Shown here: in pieces, positions 7,252 to 14,298 of the stretch
Layout: each line of letters starts with the position of its first letter
Position numbering within the stretch: position 1 is the stretch's first letter
Source: Bacillota bacterium
Lineage (GTDB): Bacteria; Bacillota; Clostridia; Lachnospirales; Lachnospiraceae
Length of the DNA stretch: 14,544 bases
NCBI GenBank assembly: GCA_017861355.1
Contig: JAGFXQ010000045.1
Span: 1-14,544, forward strand
Direction of reading: 5' to 3'
Made by a program: the position numbers and the translations under genes
The notes under the pieces: model-generated
Databases searched by the model: none
Told to the model about the DNA's origin: nothing
The model's input: the letters and a program-made list of their open reading frames with translations, nothing else

Positions 7252-7315
7252 CCTATGTTCACAATCATGATCTACACTCCAGTCACATAGGAGAATGAGC
7301 TTATCCTATGTTCAC
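7252..7315 (-). promoter_or_regulatory. zapA leader with three alternating repeats (competing hairpins)
   Basis: CCTATGTTCAC occurs twice in plus-strand reading (7252-7262 and 7305-7315), and the complementary ACATAGGA lies between them (7285-7292). In the zapA mRNA, predicted to start near 7316, the middle copy can pair with the promoter-proximal copy (8-bp stem, 7304-7311 with 7285-7292, 11-nt loop) or with the distal copy (7-bp stem, 7252-7258 with 7285-7291). The two hairpins exclude each other. The first would sit at the very 5' end of the mRNA; the second lies next to the ribosome site. The repeats could instead be protein-binding sites. Confidence 0.5.
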
Positions 7316-7322
7316 TATGTTT

Positions 7323-7351
7323 ATTATAGCCCATATTACATTTGTTTACAA
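7323..7351 (-). promoter_or_regulatory. Promoter of zapA
   Basis: On the minus strand, TTGTAA (7351-7346) and a perfect TATAAT (7328-7323) are 17 nt apart, directly after the ruvB stop codon. The predicted start near 7316 gives a leader of about 90 nt. Confidence 0.75.
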
Positions 7352-7359
7352 GTGAAGAA

Positions 7360-8355
7360 TTAGCTGTGAAGTAGTCCCATATGCCTGTATGCAAGCTCTG
7401 AAGCAACTCTTCCTCTGGGTGTACGAAGGATTAATCCATTTTGTACTAGGAATGGCTCATAAACCTCTTCTATCGTCCCGACATCCTCACCTATCGTTGT
7501 TGCAACGGCTTCAATTCCAACTGGACCTCCATTGAATTTCTCAATCATCGTCACCAGTATCTCGCGATCAATGTGGTCTAGTCCCAGCTTATCCACCTCT
7601 AAGAGATCAAGCGCAAAGCCAGCAACCTCCTTTGTGATTCTTCCATCATATTTGACCTGAGCAAAATCTCTGACTCGTTTTAGCAAACGGTTCGCCAGAC
7701 GTGGCGTTCCTCTGGAACGACGTGCAAGCTCGATTGCTCCGGCTTCATCTATCTCAACCTTAAATACCTGGGCAGAACGAAGTATGATTTCTTTTAATTC
7801 CTCCAATGTATAGAAGTCCAGGCGGTTCACCACACCAAATCGATCACGTAACGGTGGTGTCAGCATACCTGCTCTTGTCGTCGCACCAACCAGCGTAAAC
7901 TTCGGCAGATCAATTCGAATGGACTTAGCTGTGGACCCTTTGCCAATCACAATATCGATTGCATAGTCCTCCATCGCAGGATATAAAAGTTCTTCCACCT
8001 GTCGGTTCAAGCGATGAATCTCGTCCACGAACAATACATCACCCTCGGACAGATTATTCAGAATCGCTGCCATCTCACCCGGTTTTTCGATTGCCGGTCC
8101 GGAGGTAATCTTAATATTAACTCCCATTTCATTTGCAATGATTCCCGCAAGTGTTGTCTTTCCGAGTCCCGGAGGTCCAAAGAACAGTACATGATCCAGA
8201 ACTTCTTTCCTCTGCTTTGCTGCTTCAATATATACCTTGAGATTCTCCTTGACTTTCACCTGACCGATGTAGTCCGTCAGCAGTTGCGGACGAAGGGAAC
8301 CCTCCAGCTTCTTATCCTCTTCGGTTAATTCTGTTGTTATCACTCGTTTCGCCAT
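7360..8355 (-). CDS. ruvB: Holliday junction branch migration DNA helicase RuvB
   Basis: The hexameric AAA+ motor of the RuvABC resolvasome, which drives branch migration of Holliday junctions in recombinational repair. The 331-aa protein has the complete family architecture: the Walker A motif GPPGLGKTT at about residues 60-68, Walker B VDEIH with Asp111-Glu112, the sensor/arginine-finger region GATTRAGMLTPPLRDRFG, and the C-terminal winged helix ending in RTPRGRVASELAYRHMGL. I chose ATG at 8355 because TGGAG (8366-8362) is 6 nt upstream; the in-frame ATG at 8367 would turn that ribosome site into coding sequence and has a poor site of its own. It follows ruvA by about 70 nt and no terminator is evident between them, so they are probably co-transcribed. 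Confidence 0.98.
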   Translation of the reverse strand: MAKRVITTELTEEDKKLEGSLRPQLLTDYIGQVKVKENLKVYIEAAKQRKEVLDHVLFFGPPGLGKTTLAGIIANEMGVNIKITSGPAIEKPGEMAAILNNLSEGDVLFVDEIHRLNRQVEELLYPAMEDYAIDIVIGKGSTAKSIRIDLPKFTLVGATTRAGMLTPPLRDRFGVVNRLDFYTLEELKEIILRSAQVFKVEIDEAGAIELARRSRGTPRLANRLLKRVRDFAQVKYDGRITKEVAGFALDLLEVDKLGLDHIDREILVTMIEKFNGGPVGIEAVATTIGEDVGTIEEVYEPFLVQNGLILRTPRGRVASELAYRHMGLLHS

Positions 8356-8425
8356 TATAAACTCCATTTCGTGGTCATAATCCAGATTGTATTTCTGTGT
8401 AGAATACGAAAATTACTCTTTATAT

Positions 8426-9034
8426 TCATATTATTTTTTTCAAACAAAGCTTTAACAATTCTTCTGATGTCATATTATCCGAGATATCCACCCGATTCAC
8501 AATCTTTAATGCATCGGTAGCGGAATAGCCTAACACCGTTAAAGCTTGTATTGCTTCTTCCCTCATTCCGAAGATACCGGAAGTATCCCGTTTCTGTTCC
8601 TGATTGATCAGTTTCTGTTCAAAGGCAGTCTCAAGCTTGAACTTATCCTTCAGTTCCAGTATCAGCTTGCCCGCGGTCTTATTACCAATCCCGGGTGCCT
8701 TGGCGATTGATTTCACGTCCTCTGCCAGGACGGCAAACCGTAGATCATCTGCTGATATGGAAGATAAGATACCAAGTGCCCCCTTTGGACCGATTCCATT
8801 CACCGTAATCAAGAGTTTAAATATCTCGAGATCATCTTTTGTCAGAAAACCAAAGAGACCGATCGCATCCTCTCTTACATGCATATAGGTATATAGCTTT
8901 ATTGTACTTCCCTTGGAGGGGAGCTCCATAATAGAAGAAGTAGGAAGATATACCTCATATCCGATATTACTCACCTCAATTACGACATGATTTTCCTTAA
9001 TCTCTGCCAATTCCCCTTTTAAGTATCCAATCAT
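8426..9034 (-). CDS. ruvA: Holliday junction branch migration protein RuvA
   Basis: The tetrameric junction-binding subunit that loads RuvB onto Holliday junctions. The 202-aa length is usual for the family. Domain I begins with MIGYLKGELAEI (an OB fold). Domain II carries two helix-hairpin-helix motifs, VNGIGPKGALGIL at about 78-90 and APGIGNKTAGKLILELKDK at about 113-131. A flexible linker (about 135-153) leads to the C-terminal domain III (EEAIQALTVLGYSATDA), which contacts RuvB. The ATG at 9034 has TGGAGAT about 6 nt upstream. Two copies of a 15-bp direct repeat lie just before the ribosome site. No LexA-type operator (GAAC...GTTC) is visible in front of the gene. Confidence 0.98.
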   Translation of the reverse strand: MIGYLKGELAEIKENHVVIEVSNIGYEVYLPTSSIMELPSKGSTIKLYTYMHVREDAIGLFGFLTKDDLEIFKLLITVNGIGPKGALGILSSISADDLRFAVLAEDVKSIAKAPGIGNKTAGKLILELKDKFKLETAFEQKLINQEQKRDTSGIFGMREEAIQALTVLGYSATDALKIVNRVDISDNMTSEELLKLCLKKII

Positions 9035-9055
9035 AATAAATCTCCATTCTGTCTC

Positions 9056-9085
9056 TATCGTAATCTTCTCTATCGTAATCTTCTC
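9056..9085. repeat. Exact 15-bp tandem duplication upstream of ruvA
   Basis: The minus-strand unit GAGAAGATTACGATA occurs twice head to tail (9085-9071 and 9070-9056) and continues as GAGA into the ruvA ribosome-site region. It fills the space between the stop codon of the upstream gene and the ruvA leader. It is probably a slippage duplication that changes the intergenic spacing by 15 nt. No further role is visible. Confidence 0.85.
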
Positions 9086-9088
9086 ATT

Positions 9089-9337
9089 CTAAGGAAGTTG
9101 TTCAAAATGTCCTCTGGCTATATTAAGCCGGCCTTCCTTCAGATAATTCAACACCTCATATGCGGTAATACCCAACGCTTCTGATATCTGAAGTGCATTG
9201 CTGTTGGGATATTCTTTCAGATATGACTCTATATCATCAAAATGATCACTGTCGATCTGTTTACAGTCTTCGCAGGAATAAGCTTTCCACCTGGAGGAAA
9301 AGAGCTTATGACAGTGTTTACAGACATTGTTATACAT
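9089..9337 (-). CDS. Small zinc-ribbon/HTH protein, YvyF-like
   Basis: An 82-aa protein with two CxxC pairs (Cys6/Cys9 and Cys22/Cys25), predicted to bind one zinc ion, followed by a helix-turn-helix-like stretch at about 45-75 (ALQISEALGITAYEVLNYLKEGRLNI). The pattern of zinc ribbon, short linker and a winged-helix segment ending in an EGRL-type sequence resembles the flagellar-region proteins of the YvyF/TIGR03826 type, but the protein is shorter and no flagellar gene lies nearby. A role as a small regulator or adaptor is inference. The ATG at 9337 is preceded by GGGTGG at a short but workable distance. It is 55 nt from ruvA and probably in the same transcript, with only the tandem repeat between. 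Confidence 0.75.
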   Translation of the reverse strand: MYNNVCKHCHKLFSSRWKAYSCEDCKQIDSDHFDDIESYLKEYPNSNALQISEALGITAYEVLNYLKEGRLNIARGHFEQLP

Positions 9338-9430
9338 TTATCCACCCGGATAACCCGCCTTAGCTTTCTTCAGCCGGATTACTTTCCTTTCCCGATATAT
9401 AAAACTAAGCTTGAATATCATGCTGATGTA

Positions 9431-11896
9431 TTACATTAGCGTTGAGAACAGATTCAAGAACATCTGCTGTATTTTAAGTAGTAGTGGCCGGTTCTTCCAC
9501 TCCTCATAAGTAACTTCCTGACATTGCTCCATCGTCTTCAGCAGGTCTTCCTTTACCACGCTGACCGTAGGCTTATCACAGAACCATACACCACATTCAT
9601 AATGAAGGTGGAAGCTACGGTAATCCATATTAATGGTTCCGATGATTCCGCAATCTTCATTGATAATTGTTTTTGCATGAATAAAACCGGGTGTATATTC
9701 AAAAATTCTTACTCCGCCTTCCAATAATGGACCATAATTATAATTCGTCAGGATCTTGACATTCTTTTTATCCGGAATGAAGGGCGTGATAATTCTTACA
9801 TCAATCCCGCTACCCGCAGCCATGATCAGAGCCTCTCTCATATCATCTTCAATTATAAGGTATGGGGTGGTAATGTACAATATCTTCTTAGCATAATAAA
9901 TCATTTGCTTGTACATATTCTCCACCGGATTCCTTGGATTATTGGCCGGTCCATCGGAGAACACCTGACAGTATACATCATTTTCCGGAAATTGCTTCGT
10001 TGGACGATACGGGTTATAATCAATCGGTGCACCCGCCTTGGATACCTCCCACATCTGAAGGAAGGTTACGGTAAGTCCCCAGACCGCGTCTCCCTCCACA
10101 CGTATCGCATTATCCTTCCATATACCAAAGCGATGGACCAGATTCACATATTCATCAGCCAGATTCATCCCTCCGGTAAAACCTACATTACCATCGATCA
10201 CGATAATCTTCTGATGGGAGCGGTAATTCATATATAGCTTATCCGTATATTTGGTTATAGGATTGAATACTCGTATCTCAAAGCCTTCTGCTTCCAGACT
10301 GCGCTTGAAGTTCGAAGGTGTACGGAGCATTGCACCAAAGTCATCATAAAGGAACAATACTTTAACCCCTTCTTTCATCTTACGAAGCAGCAATTCATGC
10401 ATTCCTTCCCAGAGAACACCCTCTCCTACGATAAAGAAGTTAATGAGTACAAAATTCTGTGCTCTTGCGATCTCTTTGAAGATCGCATCAAATACATCCT
10501 CACCCATCGGGTAATAATCCACGCGGTTATTCTTATACAGCGGGAAAGAATTTGTTTCCAGATATCTTGCTGTTCTGCTCTTGGTAGGATACTTTTGTGT
10601 GAACTGTTTCACGACCTCCGGATCATAATCCAAAAATTGTGTTCCCCGCTGAAGCTTAGCCAGTATTCCCTTCTCTATCTTACTTCTGCGATTACCCCAA
10701 AGCATAAACATAATGTGTCCTGTAATCGGTAATGCAGCAATAATACAGATCCAACTAATCTTATAGGAAGCATTGCGGTTGTCATTCACAAGTCCAACGA
10801 CAATAATGATACTAAGAACTTGTAATGCAGTATATAAGTAAATCGTATAGCCCTGAAGAACAAACGATGAATAGATAATTAATGCAAACTGTAACAGTAC
10901 CAACAATCCAACCAGGACCGCCCGCAGAATACCGCTTAAATAGCTTTTAATTGTTCCGGTAACCTCTTCCTTTATATCCTTGCTCATTTCGCGCACCCCC
11001 TTACGAGTAAGTTTATCCCTTAAGTCACTGAGTGCTGTTTCACGCTTTATTACCTTCATGGATGGGAATGCCTTTAATAAACGGATATGTGATTTCAGCA
11101 TCTTGATATTCTGATATCGACCAAAGAATTCTACCATCTTTGCTTCAATCTCAGGTTTTATTTCCTTCATTCTGATTCTGCTCTGTTTATTTGATCTGGT
11201 ACCAAGAATTTTGGACTCAACATGAGCTTTTACTTCCGAGAAGAAACCAAGTAAATGCAGGCTGGATAGTTTATCCATCACTTCGCCACCGGTCTCATAT
11301 ATCTTCGTGGTCTCAATATATTCCGTCATATCCTGGCGTAGATTCTGCAGCTTTGCCAAAAGCCGCTCGAATTTCACTGAGGTTATCGCCGCTGATACAA
11401 TATCTGTGATAAAGAACGGGATAAACAGATAACCCAGAATTTCTCCGTATTTTCGTGGTAATCCGGTGATTAAATCATGAACCACTGGATGCAACACGCG
11501 AAGCATAAGTACTGCAAGGGCACCCCAGAACAAGGAGACCAGTAGACATACTCTTCCATTCAGATTTAATTTGAATTTACTATAATCCCACCACCTGGTG
11601 TGAAAAATCATCTCCATCAGCAAGGAGGTAAAATACTCTAATGCCGTAGCCAGCACAACACTTCCCAGGAAAACAAGAAGCAGATTATCTCTGTTGTTCC
11701 AGAATACCAGATAAAGCAATAGTGCTCCGCAGCCATAGATCGGAATGATAGGACCACTTAGAAAACCGCGATTAACAAATGTCTTCTTCTGAACTGATAC
11801 CAAACATGATTCGTAGATCCAGCCAATCACACCATATATTAAGAAAACATAGAATATGTAATAAACTTCCTGATTAAAAATTCTCATGCTCCACAT
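9431..11896 (-). CDS. ABC-permease-like (PF06541-type) membrane domain fused to cardiolipin synthase
   Basis: An 821-aa membrane protein with two recognisable parts. Residues about 10-190 look like the putative ABC-transporter type IV (CmpB/PF06541) family, with GWIYE (25-29), NRGFLSGPIIPIYGCG (42-57), HTRWWDYS (99-106) and a following NLNGRVCL. A charged helical linker runs from about 190 to 310. From about 315 on, the protein reads as a PLD-type cardiolipin synthase: two or three membrane segments (320-400), then two HKD regions. HKD1 is HQKIIVID (561-568) followed by GGMN. HKD2 is HAKTIINE (740-747), with Glu in place of the usual Asp, and is one residue short before GTIN. The predicted reaction is condensation of two phosphatidylglycerols to cardiolipin at the membrane. 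The ATG at 11896 has GGGGAG about 12 nt upstream. I see no frameshift across the join, so this is one gene. Confidence 0.88.
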   Translation of the reverse strand: MWSMRIFNQEVYYIFYVFLIYGVIGWIYESCLVSVQKKTFVNRGFLSGPIIPIYGCGALLLYLVFWNNRDNLLLVFLGSVVLATALEYFTSLLMEMIFHTRWWDYSKFKLNLNGRVCLLVSLFWGALAVLMLRVLHPVVHDLITGLPRKYGEILGYLFIPFFITDIVSAAITSVKFERLLAKLQNLRQDMTEYIETTKIYETGGEVMDKLSSLHLLGFFSEVKAHVESKILGTRSNKQSRIRMKEIKPEIEAKMVEFFGRYQNIKMLKSHIRLLKAFPSMKVIKRETALSDLRDKLTRKGVREMSKDIKEEVTGTIKSYLSGILRAVLVGLLVLLQFALIIYSSFVLQGYTIYLYTALQVLSIIIVVGLVNDNRNASYKISWICIIAALPITGHIMFMLWGNRRSKIEKGILAKLQRGTQFLDYDPEVVKQFTQKYPTKSRTARYLETNSFPLYKNNRVDYYPMGEDVFDAIFKEIARAQNFVLINFFIVGEGVLWEGMHELLLRKMKEGVKVLFLYDDFGAMLRTPSNFKRSLEAEGFEIRVFNPITKYTDKLYMNYRSHQKIIVIDGNVGFTGGMNLADEYVNLVHRFGIWKDNAIRVEGDAVWGLTVTFLQMWEVSKAGAPIDYNPYRPTKQFPENDVYCQVFSDGPANNPRNPVENMYKQMIYYAKKILYITTPYLIIEDDMREALIMAAGSGIDVRIITPFIPDKKNVKILTNYNYGPLLEGGVRIFEYTPGFIHAKTIINEDCGIIGTINMDYRSFHLHYECGVWFCDKPTVSVVKEDLLKTMEQCQEVTYEEWKNRPLLLKIQQMFLNLFSTLM

Positions 11897-12196
11897 AGGT
11901 TACATATTCTCCCCTTTTTACAATAATATTTAGAATATTGCGGAATTCAACTATTTTGGCTAATGTGTATCCCTCGGATTCTGTTAATTAGCGAAAATAT
12001 TTATCCTTAATGTGGATATTCTATCACAACCTGGCTTAAAATACAGTACAATTTTCATCATTTCCAAGGCATCGTTCTTAACACCTTGACGAAAGTTGCG
12101 ATAGCCTCCCAAATTATTCGACATTTTCAATTCGACCTTCTTCTATTTTAACGGATTCTATGATAAAATATCTTCAAAACAAGAAGGAGGCGTAAT
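11897..12196. other. Divergent intergenic region
   Basis: These 300 bp separate the leftward cardiolipin synthase fusion from the rightward yprB gene. No reading frame with a credible start and ribosome site is visible. A leftward promoter candidate lies at 11923-11950, and a minus-strand extended -10 (TG-A-TAGAAT, near 12015-12025) lies further up. On the plus side TATGAT (12159-12164) could be the yprB -10 box, but no good -35 box sits at the right distance. Only short, weak inverted repeats occur, such as CAAGG/CCTTG in the 12065-12090 area. Confidence 0.6.
11923..11950 (-). promoter_or_regulatory. Candidate promoter of the cardiolipin synthase fusion
   Basis: On the minus strand, TTGAAT (11950-11945) and TATTAT (11928-11923) are 16 nt apart, which would start transcription near 11916 and leave a leader of about 20 nt containing GGGGAG. 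The boxes are close to consensus but the spacing is slightly short. Confidence 0.45.
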
Positions 12197-13333
12197 ATGT
12201 TAACCAGACAATTTTCTCTCGAACAAATGCCTGATTATCCCTTTGATCAGGATTACGATATCAGCAAGCTAGTATTCTTTGACATTGAGACCACCGGGTT
12301 CGCTGCAGATTCCACTTATCTTTATCTGATTGGCTGCGCATATTATAAAGACGGCTCCTTCCAATTGATTCAGTGGTTTTGTGAAGATATCCGGGAGGAA
12401 GCTGCAGTAATTTCTTCTTTCTTCGGATTTCTGAAGGATTATGAAGTCTTACTCCACTATAATGGCACCGGCTTCGATCTACCCTATCTTCAACGAAAAT
12501 GTGCCCTGTTGCAGCTTGATTATTCCTTTCAAGATCTGAAGAGTATAGATATATATAAGAAAATAGGTCCCTACAAGAAAATATTTCGCTTAAATAACTA
12601 TAAGCAAAAAACGATTGAAACCTTTTTAAATATTCATCGCACCGATACCTTTGGTGGCGGGGATCTGATTCAGATCTATCAAAGCTATTTGGGCAAAAAG
12701 CATTTCGAATCACTCCGAAGCCAAAGAGATCCGGGGACTGTGTTTGATACACCCTCAGAAGCCGAGATATTACTTCGTCATCTTCTCTTGCATAATGAAG
12801 ATGATTTGCGCGGACTCATCCGAATCAGTCCTGTCTTAGCATACTCCGATCTGTTTGAGCGACCGATTCGTATCCTCAGTGCAGGAGTTGATGGGGGTAG
12901 CTTTACCATTCAGTTCGAGAGCTCCGCTTCTCTTCCGGTCCGTGTATCCTTTGGTAACGATCTGGCTCATTTTACTGCGATCGGTAACTCAGCCACCCTC
13001 ACGGTTCAGGTCTACGAGGGGGAATTAAAACACTTCTATGATAATTACAAGGACTATTATTATTTGACTGCAGAAGATAGCGTTATTCATAAAAGTCTTG
13101 CTCATTTTGTGGATAAGGAATATAGAGTTAAGGCTAAGCCTTCCAACTGTTATACGAAAAAACAAGGAATCTTCGCTCCTCAATATGAGCTTCTGTTCAC
13201 CCCTTGTTTTAAATTAGACCATCAGAGCAAGCTCTCCTTCCTGGAGATCCATACGGATTTCTTATTGCAGGAGGAGAACCTTGAGAAATATGTAACTCAT
13301 ATACTGAATACCGTGATTGCAAAAGGAAATTAG
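12197..13333 (+). CDS. YprB-type RNase H-fold (DEDD) exonuclease
   Basis: A 378-aa protein with an N-terminal RNase H-like 3'-5' exonuclease domain of the YprB family. The acidic catalytic residues can be placed: Asp29 and Glu31 in FFDIETTGF, Asp94 in HYNGTGFDLPYL, Asp118 in KSIDIY and Asp202/Asp203 in HNEDDLRGL. The roughly 150-aa C-terminal part (from about 225) is a less conserved beta-rich region with no motif I recognise. Nucleic-acid processing is a fair prediction, but substrate and partner are unknown. In Bacillus, yprB neighbours a helicase gene (yprA); no helicase is present here. The ATG at 12197 follows AAGGAGG with 6-nt spacing. It is the only rightward protein gene in the window and ends at a terminator shared with rpmF. 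Confidence 0.88.
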   Translation: MLTRQFSLEQMPDYPFDQDYDISKLVFFDIETTGFAADSTYLYLIGCAYYKDGSFQLIQWFCEDIREEAAVISSFFGFLKDYEVLLHYNGTGFDLPYLQRKCALLQLDYSFQDLKSIDIYKKIGPYKKIFRLNNYKQKTIETFLNIHRTDTFGGGDLIQIYQSYLGKKHFESLRSQRDPGTVFDTPSEAEILLRHLLLHNEDDLRGLIRISPVLAYSDLFERPIRILSAGVDGGSFTIQFESSASLPVRVSFGNDLAHFTAIGNSATLTVQVYEGELKHFYDNYKDYYYLTAEDSVIHKSLAHFVDKEYRVKAKPSNCYTKKQGIFAPQYELLFTPCFKLDHQSKLSFLEIHTDFLLQEENLEKYVTHILNTVIAKGN

Positions 13334-13366
13334 AAAAATAATATAATACACATACACTATACCAAC

Positions 13367-13404
13367 AAAAAAGGCTTTCCGAATTACTTCGGAAAGCCTT
13401 ACTT
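13367..13404. terminator. Bidirectional terminator between yprB and rpmF
   Basis: A perfect 13-bp stem (13371-13383 with 13388-13400) with a 4-nt loop lies between two converging genes. Leftward transcripts meet six T residues (complement of 13372-13367), giving a strong terminator for yceD-rpmF. Rightward transcripts meet ACTTTTA, a weaker terminator for yprB. Confidence 0.92.
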
Positions 13405-13407
13405 TTA

Positions 13408-13593
13408 TTATGCTTCTTCTACAGGAATGATTTCCTTCTTGTTGTAAGAACCACAAGCCTTACATACTCTATGAGGAACCATGAGCTCACCACATTTACT
13501 ACATTTTACTAAGTTGGGAGCACTCATCTTCCAATTAGCTCTACGGCTGTCTCTTCTAGCTTTAGAATGTTTACCTTTAGGACAAATAGACAT
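13408..13593 (-). CDS. rpmF: 50S ribosomal protein L32
   Basis: A 61-aa ribosomal protein of the large subunit. The N-terminus MSICPKGKHSKARRDSRRANWKM is the conserved L32 core, and the zinc-ribbon cysteines C31xxC34 and C44xxC47 are all present (zinc-binding type). The ATG at 13593 follows AAGGAGG (13607-13601) with 7-nt spacing; an in-frame GTG two codons upstream overlaps the ribosome site and is rejected. The ribosome site encodes the last residues (FKEV) of yceD, and only 2 nt separate the yceD stop from this ATG, so translation is probably coupled. It is followed by the bidirectional terminator. Confidence 0.97.
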   Translation of the reverse strand: MSICPKGKHSKARRDSRRANWKMSAPNLVKCSKCGELMVPHRVCKACGSYNKKEIIPVEEA

Positions 13594-13595
13594 TG

Positions 13596-14123
13596 TCACA
13601 CCTCCTTAAAATTGTTAAAGATATCTCGGATTTTTGACATTCTGGGATCATAACCGAAAGTGTCACAATCACATGTCTTCTCATTCAGGTTAATTCCGCA
13701 ATTCTTACAAAGACCTTTGCAATCCTCGCTGCATAACAGCTTCATGGGAAAACCGATTAGAACTTCATCATAAATCAATGTGTCTACATCCAGATTGTAT
13801 CCAATAATATAATTTGTTTCGTCCAAACCTTCTGCTCGCTCTTCTTCCGAAAGATTGAAATCAACTTCCTTCGACAGAGTAATCTCCATCTCATGAAGCA
13901 TTTCCTTCAGACATCGATCACAAAGCAGGGTTAGAGAAATATTCGTACTGCCCTCGATCATTACTCTCTTGTCACCAAGATTCGTAATAGTTAACTCTAC
14001 CGGCTCCTTATGAGCAAATTCATAGGAACTCCCCTGGTAATCAAACCGCTCTAGTTCAATGGGGGCACTGATCTTAACTACCTTATCCTTAGTAGTCATT
14101 ATTTCTGACAAAGATATAAGCAT
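13596..14123 (-). CDS. yceD: DUF177 (YceD) family protein
   Basis: A 175-aa member of the YceD/DUF177 family, widely encoded directly upstream of rpmF and linked to 23S rRNA or large-subunit biogenesis; the exact role in Firmicutes is unsettled. Visible features are a CDRC pair (Cys68/Cys71) and a C-terminal cysteine cluster C131-x3-C135-x3-C139-x2-C142 followed by C151 and C153, a likely metal site. The ATG at 14123 (MLISLSEI) matches the usual family start and length and has GGAG 9 nt upstream. The frame opens 17 codons earlier at 14174, but that ATG lies only about 12 nt from the predicted transcription start and has no good ribosome site. Confidence 0.93.
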   Translation of the reverse strand: MLISLSEIMTTKDKVVKISAPIELERFDYQGSSYEFAHKEPVELTITNLGDKRVMIEGSTNISLTLLCDRCLKEMLHEMEITLSKEVDFNLSEEERAEGLDETNYIIGYNLDVDTLIYDEVLIGFPMKLLCSEDCKGLCKNCGINLNEKTCDCDTFGYDPRMSKIRDIFNNFKEV

Positions 14124-14192
14124 ATGAAATCTCTCCGAATATTCACTATGGAAAGAATGAATCATTTGAGCCATTCTTAACGCGCTTCTTGT

Positions 14193-14221
14193 ATTATACC
14201 TACTGTGCTATTATTTGTCAA
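14193..14221 (-). promoter_or_regulatory. Consensus promoter of yceD-rpmF
   Basis: On the minus strand, TTGACA (14221-14216) and TATAAT (14198-14193) are exactly 17 nt apart, a full match to the sigma-A consensus. The predicted start near 14186 leaves a leader of about 60 nt to the yceD ATG. This makes expression of yceD-rpmF independent of ackA. Confidence 0.88.
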
Positions 14222-14298
14222 CGAAAATTTAATATTCCTGTCCAAATCTTGTTGTATATTCATAGCATGGCTGGGTAATCTGTGGTTACATTATTCTA

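Noticed and set aside
7252..7315. LexA (SOS) operator near ruvB/zapA
   Set aside because: Only GAAC-type half-sites are present, with no inverted partner at the spacing required by the Firmicute SOS box, and none precedes ruvA.
12261..12752. 163-aa minus-strand reading frame inside yprB
   Set aside because: It is a shadow of a well-supported exonuclease gene; composition and motifs are not protein-like.
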